6,224 bases of DNA from an uncultured Rhodospirillaceae bacterium (GCA_937891725.1 CALAHL010000708.1:1-6224), one strand, 5' to 3'. Positions 1 through 6,002 are shown, numbered from the stretch's first letter. Notes: generated by a model not told the origin, from the letters alone. Numbers and translations are program-made.

Positions 1-1157
1 TGCAGATAAGCAGAGTCGGTCGGGACGCGCACTGCTGGGGCCGCCCCCAGGTTCTTGAAGTCGGCGCTGAAGCCCTTCGGCAGTTTCGACCGAATGAAGT
101 CCTGCACCAGGGCCATGATCCGATCCGGGTCCTGATCTGCGACCAGACGGCAGGACAGTTTGGCGAAGGCTTCCCGCGCGATCACGGTCTTCGCTCCGGG
201 GTCCGTATAACCGCCCCAGATGCCGTTCACGTCCAGGGTCGGCCGCGCCCATTGGCGTTCCAGCGCCCCCACTCCGGCCTCGCCGCCCGGCTCTTCCAAA
301 CCGACACTCGCGAGGAAGGCGGTCTCGTCGAAATTCAGCGCGTCCCATTGCGTGCGTTCATTGTCGCCCAGCGGGATCACGTCGTCGTAGAAGCCAGGGA
401 TCGCGATCCTTCCGGTCTCGTCGTGCATGTCTCCCAACAGGGAGGCCAGCACGTTGATCGGGTTGATCGCCGAGCCGCCGAACAGGCCGGAATGCAGATC
501 TTGGTTCGGACCCTGGATCTTCACTTCCAAGTAGGCGAGACCGCGTAGGGAGTAGGTGATGGCGGGCTGGTCGACCGACCACATGCCGGTGTCGCAGACC
601 ACGCAGGCATCGGCTCGGAGCTCCTCCAGATTGGCGCGCATGAACGGCAGCAGCGACGGGCTGCCGGTCTCCTCCTCGCCCTCGATCATTACGGTGACCT
701 TGCAGGGAAGAGTTCCGTGCACGTCGCGCCAGGCGCGGAACGCCTCAACGAAGGTCATGACCTGACCCTTGTCGTCGACCGCCCCGCGGGCGACGATCCG
801 TTTGCCGTGCGGACCGTCCACCAGAACCGGCTCGAACGGCGGGGAATTCCAAAGCTCCAACGGATCCGGCGGCTGGACATCGTAGTGGCCGTAATAGAGC
901 AGATGCGGTGCCTCCCCGCCCGGACCCGGATGATGACCGATCACCATCGGGTGCCCATCGGTCGGCCGCACCGACGCGTCGAAGCCGAGGTCCCGGAACG
1001 TGTCCGCCATCCACTCCGCACCGCGCTGCACATCGTCCTTATAGGCCGGGTCGGTCGACACGCTCGGGATTCGCAGGAACGCGAACAGCCGCTCGACCGA
1101 CGCGTCGAGTTCGGCGTCGATATGTGCCAAGACCTGTGACGTTGGCAGGTCGCTCAT
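1..1157 (-). CDS. M20 family dipeptidase (CNDP-like metallopeptidase), 3' end outside the window
   Basis: Zinc-dependent cytosolic peptidase that hydrolyses dipeptides or related N-acyl amino acids; exact substrate unknown. 385 codons are visible and the stop lies beyond the left edge. Motifs of the M20 dipeptidase branch appear in order: YGHYDVQP (about residues 89-96, metal ligand H91 with D93), ARGAVDDKG (bridging D128), EGEEETGS (catalytic base E162, ligand E163), CDTGMW (ligand D189) and DLHSG (H222) in the lid domain. The segment NGIWGGY...KTVIAREAFAKLSCRLV (about 311-339) is a dipeptidase-type dimerisation-domain signature. The family is usually about 450-470 residues, so roughly 80 C-terminal residues, with the last metal-binding His, are missing from view. 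The ATG at 1157-1155 follows a perfect AGGAGG with 7-nt spacing. The gene sits 13 bp after the aminotransferase stop, so the two are very probably co-transcribed. No signal peptide is seen. Family is certain; substrate is not. Confidence 0.95.
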   Translation of the reverse strand, partial: MSDLPTSQVLAHIDAELDASVERLFAFLRIPSVSTDPAYKDDVQRGAEWMADTFRDLGFDASVRPTDGHPMVIGHHPGPGGEAPHLLYYGHYDVQPPDPLELWNSPPFEPVLVDGPHGKRIVARGAVDDKGQVMTFVEAFRAWRDVHGTLPCKVTVMIEGEEETGSPSLLPFMRANLEELRADACVVCDTGMWSVDQPAITYSLRGLAYLEVKIQGPNQDLHSGLFGGSAINPINVLASLLGDMHDETGRIAIPGFYDDVIPLGDNERTQWDALNFDETAFLASVGLEEPGGEAGVGALERQWARPTLDVNGIWGGYTDPGAKTVIAREAFAKLSCRLVADQDPDRIMALVQDFIRSKLPKGFSADFKNLGAAPAVRVPTDSAYL

Positions 1158-1164
1158 GAGTCAG

Positions 1165-1170
1165 CCTCCT
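1165..1170 (-). promoter_or_regulatory. Shine-Dalgarno AGGAGG for the dipeptidase
   Basis: The minus strand reads AGGAGG immediately after the TAG stop of the aminotransferase (1173-1171), 7 nt before the dipeptidase ATG. This perfect site decides the start and suggests that a ribosome ending on the upstream gene can re-initiate directly, giving translational coupling. Confidence 0.85.
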
Positions 1171-2298
1171 CTACGCCAGCACGGCTTCGAGCCCGGCGAG
1201 CAGCACATCGGTGTCGTCGGATGTTGCCGTGGTGATGCGGATATAATCCTCGAAGCCCGGGATCATCAGGCGCCCGATCAGGACACCGTAGTCCGCCAGC
1301 ATCGCCTCGACGACCGCCGCTGCCGGTTTTGGCGTTTTGGCGGCGAGGAAATTGCCGACGCTCGGATACGGCTCACAGCCGAGGCGGATCAGCCCGGCGG
1401 CAATCCGCTCCCGCTCGATCCGGGTGCGCTCCAGGATCGAGCGCATGTGGTCCAGGTCGCCGAGGGCCGCGAGCGCGCCTGCTTGCGCTACCGCGTTTAC
1501 ATTGAAGACCGAGCGCATTTTCTGAAAGGTGTCGGCCAGCTCGACGGTGTTGCACAGCCCGTATCCGACCCGCATTCCGGCCAGCCCGTAGGCTTTCGAG
1601 AAGGTCCGGAAGCTGACCCAAGGCCCGCTGCGCGCAGCGGCGAGCGCCTTGAGGTGATCGTCTCCGCCCGCATGGATGCCGTATTCGTAGTAGGCCTCGT
1701 CGAGCACCAACAGGACGTCGTCCGGAAGCGCCTTCGCCAGTCTGATCACATCCTCGGTGCCGAGCATGCCGCCGGTCGGATTGTTCGGGGTGGCGAGGAA
1801 CACCAGACGGGTCCGGTCGGTTACGGCCTCCGCCATGCCCTGGACGTCGCAGGCGCCGTCCTGGCGCACCGGGACCGCAACCACCTTGGCGCCGTTCACC
1901 TGGGCGGCCTTGTTGTAGCTTCCGAAGGAGGGGTTGCCGACCACAACCTCGTCATCCGGCGAAAGACAGAAGCGCCCGACCGAGACGATCAACTCGTCCG
2001 ACCCACATCCCATGACAATCTGATCCTGCGGATGGCCGATATGCGCGGAGAGCGCGGCGGTCAGGTCGCGCCATTTCGGATCAGGGTAATAGTTGACCCG
2101 CGTCACGGCCTCCTGCATGGCGGCGATCGCCCGCGGCGAGGGTGGGAAGGGCGACTCGTTCAGGTTCATCCGTCGGATGGTGGCGGGATCACGCCCGCCC
2201 GCCACATCGCGTTGGATCGGCGGCCAACCCGGCGTGGGCAGGTCTTGAATGAAGTGTTTTGGAATGGTCTGGCTGCGAAGGGGCTGGGAGGCGGTCAT
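1171..2298 (-). CDS. HisC-type PLP-dependent aminotransferase (histidinol-phosphate aminotransferase family)
   Basis: Fold-type I, PLP-dependent aminotransferase, 375 residues, near the usual 350-375 of HisC. Visible motifs: NLNESPF (45-51), YYPDPKW (70-76), GCGSDELI (97-104, PLP phosphate contact), ATPNNPTGG (169-177, ring-contacting N173), LDEAYYEY (199-206, D200 and Y203), FRTFSKAYGLAGMRVGY (230-246, Schiff-base lysine K235, phosphate-binding R243), FNVNAVAQA (265-273, HisC-like) and YIRITTAT (352-359, carboxylate-binding R354). All catalytic residues are present. HisC makes histidinol phosphate from imidazole-acetol phosphate and glutamate, but many paralogues act on aromatic or other amino acids. 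The neighbour is a dipeptidase, not a histidine-biosynthesis gene, so a catabolic or side role is possible and no symbol is given. The ATG at 2298 has GGAG 9 nt upstream (2311-2308). Family assignment is firm; substrate is open. Confidence 0.93.
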   Translation of the reverse strand: MTASQPLRSQTIPKHFIQDLPTPGWPPIQRDVAGGRDPATIRRMNLNESPFPPSPRAIAAMQEAVTRVNYYPDPKWRDLTAALSAHIGHPQDQIVMGCGSDELIVSVGRFCLSPDDEVVVGNPSFGSYNKAAQVNGAKVVAVPVRQDGACDVQGMAEAVTDRTRLVFLATPNNPTGGMLGTEDVIRLAKALPDDVLLVLDEAYYEYGIHAGGDDHLKALAAARSGPWVSFRTFSKAYGLAGMRVGYGLCNTVELADTFQKMRSVFNVNAVAQAGALAALGDLDHMRSILERTRIERERIAAGLIRLGCEPYPSVGNFLAAKTPKPAAAVVEAMLADYGVLIGRLMIPGFEDYIRITTATSDDTDVLLAGLEAVLA

Positions 2299-2304
2299 TC
2301 GGGG

Positions 2305-2327
2305 CGGCTCCGGTCGAGTTGGAGCCG
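2305..2327 (-). promoter_or_regulatory. Leader hairpin overlapping the aminotransferase ribosome-binding site
   Basis: A perfect 7-bp inverted repeat (CGGCTCC at 2305-2311 and GGAGCCG at 2321-2327, 9-nt loop) lies just upstream of the aminotransferase ATG. In the minus-strand transcript the 3' arm contains the GGAG ribosome-binding site, so folding could reduce initiation. The pairing is seen in the sequence; any regulatory role is inference. Confidence 0.4.
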
Positions 2328-2381
2328 AAGACTAGCCGCAGCCGCGTCGCTTCGTAAGGGGGCTTTGAACCCGATATATCG

Positions 2382-2427
2382 AACAACGCCGGACCCGGCT
2401 GTGTGAGTGCGAGGGTCCGGCGTTGTT
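2382..2427 (-). terminator. Rho-independent-type terminator after the chemoreceptor gene
   Basis: A perfect 15-bp inverted repeat (AACAACGCCGGACCC at 2382-2396, complement at 2413-2427) encloses a 16-nt loop. It begins 7 nt after the TAA of the chemoreceptor gene. The GC-rich stem suits an intrinsic terminator. On the minus strand the U-tract is poor (the stem ends GTTGTT, then CGATATATCG); on the plus strand the trailing bases are richer in T. It separates chemoreceptor transcription from the aminotransferase-dipeptidase unit, which therefore needs its own promoter between about 2381 and 2299. I found no convincing -35/-10 pair there. Confidence 0.8.
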
Positions 2428-2434
2428 TGTTGGT

Positions 2435-4117
2435 TTAGGCAGCCCGAATCCCGGCCAGGAAGTTCTGAACGCTCTCGCCCATTGCTTTGGAGCGCTCGCT
2501 GAGGCTCTGGGCTTCGTTCAGGACCACGGCCGCCTCCCGACCGGTTTCGGCAGCGGCTGCGCTGACCCCGCTGATATTCGAGACGACCTCGTCGGTGCCG
2601 TTCGCCGCCTCGCCGACATTGCGCGAGATCTCCTGGGTTGCAGCGGACTGCTCTTCCATCGCCGCCGCGATACCGGAGGAGATCTCCTCCAACTGACGGA
2701 CCACATCGGTCACGGACCGGATCTCGTTCACCGCATTCTGGGTCTGGTTCTGGATCGCCTCGACCTGCCCGCGGATCTCCTCGGTTGCCTTGGCGGTCTG
2801 GCTTGCGAGGTTCTTCACCTCCGATGCGACCACGGCAAAGCCCTTGCCGGCATCGCCTGCGCGGGCAGCCTCGATGGTCGCGTTGAGCGCCAGGAGGTTG
2901 GTCTGCTCGGCGATATCGGTGATCAGCTGGATCACCGCCCCAATGCGGGCTGCGTCGCCTTCCAGAGACCTGATGACCTCACCCGCCCGGCCGGTCGAAG
3001 ACGCGGCCGACCGTGCCTGATCGCTGGCCGCCTGGGTTTGGCTGGTGATCTCGCCGATCGAAGCCGTCAGCTCCTCGGTTGCCGCCGCTACGTTCTGGAC
3101 GTTTGAGCCGGCCCGCTCCGCTGCCTGAGCGACAACGCTGGACTGCTGGCTGGTCTGTTCCGCGGCCGCCGACATTTCGTTCGACGCACCCTGCATCCGA
3201 CCGGCCTGATCGGACAGCTCGCTCAGCATGTTGCCCACGGACGTATCGAAGTCGCCGATCAGCCGTTCGATGGTCTCGGCCCGTGTCAGCTTTTCCTGAT
3301 CGGCCGCGCGCTGGGCCTCTTCAAGGCGGCGATTTTCAATGATCCCCTCCTTGAAGACCTGGACCGTCCCGGCCATCACGCCCACTTCGTCGACCCGGCC
3401 GCGCGCCGGCACCTCCGCTGCAAGGTCGCCCTCCGCCAGTTTCGCCATGCAGGCGGTCAAGGCACCGATCGGCGAGGCGATGCTGCGGGTGACCAGAACG
3501 GCGGCCGCGATCGAGACCAGCAGGGCCAAGCCGGCGCCCGCCATTACCACGATCTCCGTCAGGTAAATTGCGCTGTTCACACTTGAGACATCGGCGGTCA
3601 AGTTTGCCCGTTGCAGGTCGTTCAGCTCTTTCATCTTGGCGGCCAGAGTGTCGAGCATCCCTTGCCCGGAACCGTTGGCCTCAATGACACGGGCCTCGTC
3701 CACCGTCAGAGGTTTGTTCATCAGTTTGATCTGACGCTCAGCCGCCTCGGCTCGCCAGGTCGACACAGCGGTCGCCAGGGTCTCGAGGACCGCCGCGGAA
3801 TCGGTTCCGGCCACGTCGGTCTTCAGCACCGCTGCCGCTTCATCGAAACGTCCGGCTGCATCCCGATAGGTTTGGATGTTGTCCCGGTCGCCGGTCAGCA
3901 GAAGGCCTCGAATGGATGAGACCTGAACCTTTGCAGCGTCGCTGAGATCACCGAGCGTCTCGCCGGTTTTGAAAATATGTACGGCACGCTCGACGCTGTG
4001 CTGCACGGATGTCACTTGCCAAAGTGTAACGGCGGCGACCAGTACCGACAGCGCTATGAGCAATCCGAAAGAGGTGGCGAGTTTGCGGGAGATTTTCATT
4101 CGGTCGATGAAATTCAT
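2435..4117 (-). CDS. Methyl-accepting chemotaxis protein with a CHASE3-like sensor domain
   Basis: Inner-membrane chemoreceptor, 560 residues, that controls CheA through CheW. Order: short cytoplasmic N-terminus; TM1 about 13-33; helical periplasmic domain about 34-187; TM2 about 188-210; HAMP about 211-262 (SPIGALTACMAKLAEGDL...); coiled-coil signalling domain to the end. The hairpin tip, IAEQTNLLALNATIEAARAG (402-421) followed by KGFAVVASEVKNLA, is the hallmark CheA/CheW contact. The periplasmic part carries SSIRGLLLTGDRDNIQTYRDA (near 67-87), which resembles CHASE3; a generic four-helix-bundle sensor is the alternative. The C-terminus (NFLAGIRAA) lacks an NWETF-like CheR tether. The ATG at 4117 is favoured over the internal Met7 because GAGG lies 6 nt upstream (4127-4124). 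It is probably co-transcribed with the PDC sensor gene ending 84 bp upstream. The ligand is unknown. Confidence 0.96.
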   Translation of the reverse strand: MNFIDRMKISRKLATSFGLLIALSVLVAAVTLWQVTSVQHSVERAVHIFKTGETLGDLSDAAKVQVSSIRGLLLTGDRDNIQTYRDAAGRFDEAAAVLKTDVAGTDSAAVLETLATAVSTWRAEAAERQIKLMNKPLTVDEARVIEANGSGQGMLDTLAAKMKELNDLQRANLTADVSSVNSAIYLTEIVVMAGAGLALLVSIAAAVLVTRSIASPIGALTACMAKLAEGDLAAEVPARGRVDEVGVMAGTVQVFKEGIIENRRLEEAQRAADQEKLTRAETIERLIGDFDTSVGNMLSELSDQAGRMQGASNEMSAAAEQTSQQSSVVAQAAERAGSNVQNVAAATEELTASIGEITSQTQAASDQARSAASSTGRAGEVIRSLEGDAARIGAVIQLITDIAEQTNLLALNATIEAARAGDAGKGFAVVASEVKNLASQTAKATEEIRGQVEAIQNQTQNAVNEIRSVTDVVRQLEEISSGIAAAMEEQSAATQEISRNVGEAANGTDEVVSNISGVSAAAAETGREAAVVLNEAQSLSERSKAMGESVQNFLAGIRAA

Positions 4118-4181
4118 TGAAGGCCTCGGTTCAGATTGGCCGCGGGGAAGATATGTCTTCAGCTTCGCGGATGTTGAAGTG

Positions 4182-4191
4182 CGATTATCGG
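4182..4191. promoter_or_regulatory. CGATTATCGG palindromic motif, copy 1
   Basis: The 10-mer CGATTATCGG lies in the 84-bp gap between the sensor and chemoreceptor genes. Its core is a CGAT/ATCG inverted repeat around one central T. The identical 10-mer recurs at 4961-4970 in the divergent intergenic region. Operator function is inferred only from position and symmetry. Confidence 0.3.
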
Positions 4192-4201
4192 AGCGGATGC
4201 C

Positions 4202-4825
4202 TTAGGACGCGGATGCGGCGGCGGCCCGGCGTTCGAGCTCGGTCAGGTTGACGTCGACCGTGACGGATCCAATGGCCTGGCCGCTCTCGTTGGCAATCGA
4301 CATGTTCAACTGCGCGCGCCAGGAGGCGGTGTCCGCATCGTATTCCGGCTCATCGATGAAGACCGCCTGAGGGCTGACCGGAAAGGTTTTCTGAAACTTG
4401 GCTTCATCGCCCTGCCAATAGTCCGATGTGACGGCACTCTGCCCGACATTCAGACCTTTCGCGTCCATCACGAAAACCGCCGTGTAGACTCCAAGCGAGT
4501 CGGCCTGAATCCGAAGAAGATAGGACGACAGGGGATTGCTGAGCACGGCTGTGATCAAGGGTTGATCGTCTGTCTTCAGTTCCGAGCGCCACTGTGTGTC
4601 CAATGCGTCGATCCGAGCCTGTTCGAAGTCTCCCTGCTTGGCGTTTCGCGCCTTGATCGACAGCAGAACCACCTGCGTGGATGACCAGTCCCGGACGGTT
4701 TCGATGAAGCTCTCGCTGATCAGATCGACCGGCGGCGGGACCTTGCTATCCGCGCGGGCAACCATGGGAACCGAGATGAACAGCGCGCATGCGAGTCCGA
4801 TTACACGGGGAAGCAGATATGTCAT
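4202..4825 (-). CDS. Secreted PDC/Cache-like sensor domain protein
   Basis: A 207-residue protein with a clear signal peptide: hydrophobic stretch about 8-22, then cleavage after ARA (residue 25). The mature part looks like a single PDC (PAS-like, Cache-related) ligand-binding domain, about 35-195. The best signature is AVFVMDAKGLNVGQSAVTSD (116-135) followed by YWQGDEAKF (136-144), then AVFIDEPEYD and GSVTVDVNL near the end, matching the strand pattern of stand-alone PDC-sensor proteins I associate with alphaproteobacteria. There is no later membrane segment and no kinase, cyclase or chemoreceptor output domain, so it should be free in the periplasm. The chemoreceptor gene starts 84 bp downstream on the same strand with no terminator between, so a shared transcript and a shared sensory job are likely. 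The ATG at 4825 has only a weak GAGAG upstream. Ligand and partner are unknown. Confidence 0.82.
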   Translation of the reverse strand: MTYLLPRVIGLACALFISVPMVARADSKVPPPVDLISESFIETVRDWSSTQVVLLSIKARNAKQGDFEQARIDALDTQWRSELKTDDQPLITAVLSNPLSSYLLRIQADSLGVYTAVFVMDAKGLNVGQSAVTSDYWQGDEAKFQKTFPVSPQAVFIDEPEYDADTASWRAQLNMSIANESGQAIGSVTVDVNLTELERRAAAASAS

Positions 4826-4896
4826 TGGGCGGTCTCTCGAGTGTATTATGAAAACTGCAGTAATTTGTCTTGTATTGTGAAAGTCTATTAAAATTA

Positions 4897-4911
4897 TTTA
4901 GAAAACGTTAA
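4897..4911 (+). promoter_or_regulatory. Near-match to a CtrA binding site
   Basis: The sequence TTTA-N7-TTAA, followed by AC, differs by one base in the half-sites from the alphaproteobacterial CtrA consensus TTAA-N7-TTAA. It lies 72 bp upstream of the sensor gene start. CtrA controls motility and chemotaxis genes in many alphaproteobacteria. In such AT-rich DNA a chance match is quite possible. Confidence 0.25.
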
Positions 4912-4958
4912 ACGTGTTATTGAAGGATTTATGACACCACTTCTTTGGCTCGGTCGCC

Positions 4959-4971
4959 ACCGATTATCGGT
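4959..4971. promoter_or_regulatory. ACCGAT-T-ATCGGT palindrome (CGATTATCGG copy 2)
   Basis: Perfect 6-bp half-sites surround a central T, a typical size and symmetry for a dimeric regulator's operator. It sits in the divergent region, upstream of both the sensor gene and the oxygenase gene. Its inner 10 bases are identical to 4182-4191. No regulator gene is present in the window to assign to it. Confidence 0.4.
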
Positions 4972-5003
4972 CTGTTATTCCCGTTTTGCGATAGTCTCGG
5001 TTT

Positions 5004-5033
5004 TTGACTTTTGCATCAAAATTCAAATATTAA
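5004..5033 (+). promoter_or_regulatory. Candidate sigma-70-type promoter toward the oxygenase gene
   Basis: TTGACT (5004-5009) and TATTAA (5028-5033) match the -35 and -10 consensus at 5/6 and 4/6 positions with 18-bp spacing. Transcription would start near 5040, leaving a leader of about 200 nt. The AT-rich setting raises the chance of a spurious match. Confidence 0.35.
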
Positions 5034-5037
5034 ATTC

Positions 5038-5056
5038 GATATTTATAGAAAATATC
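5038..5056. repeat. AT-rich inverted repeat in the divergent region
   Basis: GATATTT (5038-5044) and AAATATC (5050-5056) form a 7-bp inverted repeat with a 5-nt spacer. Related ATTC-A/G-ATAT strings occur at 5034-5043 and 5067-5076, with a looser one at 5021-5030. It could be an operator or simply a feature of AT-rich DNA. Confidence 0.35.
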
Positions 5057-5093
5057 AAATGTTCAGATTCAATATCGGACATCATGTCGCAGA

Positions 5094-5122
5094 TTGACAT
5101 GAGTGTGATCTCGAATTTGTTA
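5094..5122 (+). promoter_or_regulatory. Second candidate promoter (perfect -35, weak -10)
   Basis: TTGACA at 5094-5099 is a perfect -35 hexamer. The element 17 bp downstream (TTGTTA, 5117-5122) is a poor -10. It would give a leader of about 110 nt before the oxygenase start at 5238. It competes with the candidate at 5004-5033; the sequence does not decide between them. Confidence 0.3.
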
Positions 5123-5237
5123 CTGGAAAGAGTCGAATTCTACACCACCTATTTTTTTTCAAGATCGTGGTTTGGTTGTGCTCAGGCGCAGGCTGAGCCG
5201 CCGACGATCCAGTTCAAATTGTCGAAGGTACAGGGTG

Positions 5238-5936
5238 ATGCCGGTCAAGATCTGGAAAGCGCCGCAGCCGCGGTCGCCGTTTGCGCCGAACTGGGCGGTG
5301 CCAATGTTTGTCGGGCATTGGGCGTCACCGCAGGGTGTCCAGGAGACTCGTGATCTGATCCTCGCCAAGGAGGACGAACTCAAGTCGCAATTCGACCCGG
5401 TGCCGATCTCCGGAATCACGGACGGGCTGACGTCCCGCTGGCATGCCTTCAATGTCTTCACATGGCCGGAGGCTCCAATGCGGGCGATGGCCGAGTTCGT
5501 CACGACATCCTACCGGGAATACCTTGCTCATCTGAAGATCGACCGGTCCCGTGCCTACATCCAAGGCTGGGCGAATGTTCTGCGTGAATCGGAGAAGTTG
5601 ACGCCGCATGCCCATGACCTGACCGAGCGAAGCTATCTTTCAGGAAACCTGTGCCTGTCGGCCGAGAACACCGAAACCATATACTATCCACCCTATGTCT
5701 ATGGCGCGGAATTGAAGCCCGAGCAGACACTGGGTCTGAAGAATCAGCCGGGCAATCTGGTCCTGTTTCCAAGCTCGGTCTTTCACGAGACGTCCCCAAA
5801 CCTGACCGGTGAGCCCAGGGTCACCATCGGCTTCGATGTGTTCCTGGACGATGCGGACTCGCAAGGACGGCGGGCTGGCGAGGGACGTCATATCCTGTTC
5901 GACGATCCGGTGGGGCCGGACCGGATGAGTGCCTGA
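5238..5936 (+). CDS. Putative 2OG-Fe(II) oxygenase
   Basis: A 232-residue protein resembling the putative 2OG-Fe(II) oxygenase family (PF13759 type), which uses iron, 2-oxoglutarate and O2 to hydroxylate or otherwise oxidise a substrate. Signs in the C-terminal half: WANVL (111-115); PHAHD (123-127), holding likely iron ligands H124/H126 or D127; RSYLSGNLCLS (131-141), the family's SGxxYxS-like strand; GNLVLFPSSVFHETSPN (172-188), with the distal ligand H183; and EPRVTIGFDV (192-201), with R194 as probable 2-oxoglutarate anchor. The N-terminal third is unassigned. The ATG at 5238 is chosen because GAAGG lies 9 nt upstream and upstream in-frame codons give only an Arg-rich, unconvincing extension. 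No signal peptide, so cytosolic. An MFS exporter gene follows 66 bp later. The substrate cannot be read from sequence. Confidence 0.82.
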   Translation: MPVKIWKAPQPRSPFAPNWAVPMFVGHWASPQGVQETRDLILAKEDELKSQFDPVPISGITDGLTSRWHAFNVFTWPEAPMRAMAEFVTTSYREYLAHLKIDRSRAYIQGWANVLRESEKLTPHAHDLTERSYLSGNLCLSAENTETIYYPPYVYGAELKPEQTLGLKNQPGNLVLFPSSVFHETSPNLTGEPRVTIGFDVFLDDADSQGRRAGEGRHILFDDPVGPDRMSA

Positions 5937-5971
5937 TCGGCACGAATACTTTGGCTTTTCCGGGTGGCGCG

Positions 5972-5990
5972 AGCACGGGATCTCCGTGCT
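5972..5990. promoter_or_regulatory. 19-nt palindrome between the oxygenase and transporter genes
   Basis: AGCACGG (5972-5978) and CCGTGCT (5984-5990) form a perfect 7-bp inverted repeat with a 5-nt spacer, 35 bp after the oxygenase stop and 12 bp before the transporter ATG. No T-run follows, so an intrinsic terminator is unlikely. An operator or a 5'-leader hairpin fits better. Confidence 0.45.
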
Positions 5991-6002
5991 AGCCTGCCCT
6001 GG

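Larger units (their letters stand above)
4826..5237. other. AT-rich divergent intergenic region
   Basis: This 412-bp region separates the divergent sensor and oxygenase genes. Base composition drops sharply: 4861-4920 has 13 G/C in 60 and 5041-5100 has 18 in 60, against clearly GC-rich flanking genes; GC-rich sequence resumes near 5176. It holds a CtrA-like half-site pair (4897-4911), a 13-bp palindrome (4959-4971), two candidate plus-strand promoters (5004-5033 and about 5094-5122), an AT-rich hairpin (5038-5056), a run of eight T (5152-5159) and a 6-bp hairpin (5180-5185 with 5193-5198). No convincing gene is seen; short open frames lack ribosome-binding sites. It probably carries the promoters for both divergent units. 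Confidence 0.7.

Noticed and set aside
358..582. Short minus-strand frame inside the dipeptidase gene
   Set aside because: Out of frame with the dipeptidase, whose motifs run continuously through the same bases; there is no sign of a frameshift.
1156..2406. Long plus-strand open frame (416 codons) across the aminotransferase gene
   Set aside because: It is the antisense shadow of a gene with complete catalytic motifs. Its translation shows no recognisable domain, and long antisense frames are common in GC-rich DNA.
2423..3106. Plus-strand open frame of 227 codons opposite the chemoreceptor
   Set aside because: Antisense shadow of the highly conserved signalling domain; no ribosome-binding site or protein features of its own.
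5111..5159. Possible terminator ending in the run of eight T
   Set aside because: Only a weak AT-only GAATT/AATTC pairing precedes it, 11 nt from the T-run, so a functional terminator is not supported.
5172..5237. N-terminal extension of the oxygenase from a TTG at 5172
   Set aside because: It adds 22 mostly Arg and Ser residues with no conserved look, whereas the ATG at 5238 has GAAGG at a good distance.
4931..5353. Plus-strand open frame of 140 codons in the divergent region, also startable at 5099
   Set aside because: It overlaps the oxygenase start by more than 100 bp in another frame, changes from AT-rich to GC-rich composition midway, has no ribosome-binding site and shows no domain.
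5964..6002. GTG start for the transporter at 5964
   Set aside because: In frame but without a ribosome-binding site, and it would place the 19-nt palindrome inside the coding sequence; the ATG at 6003 gives a family-typical short N-terminus.
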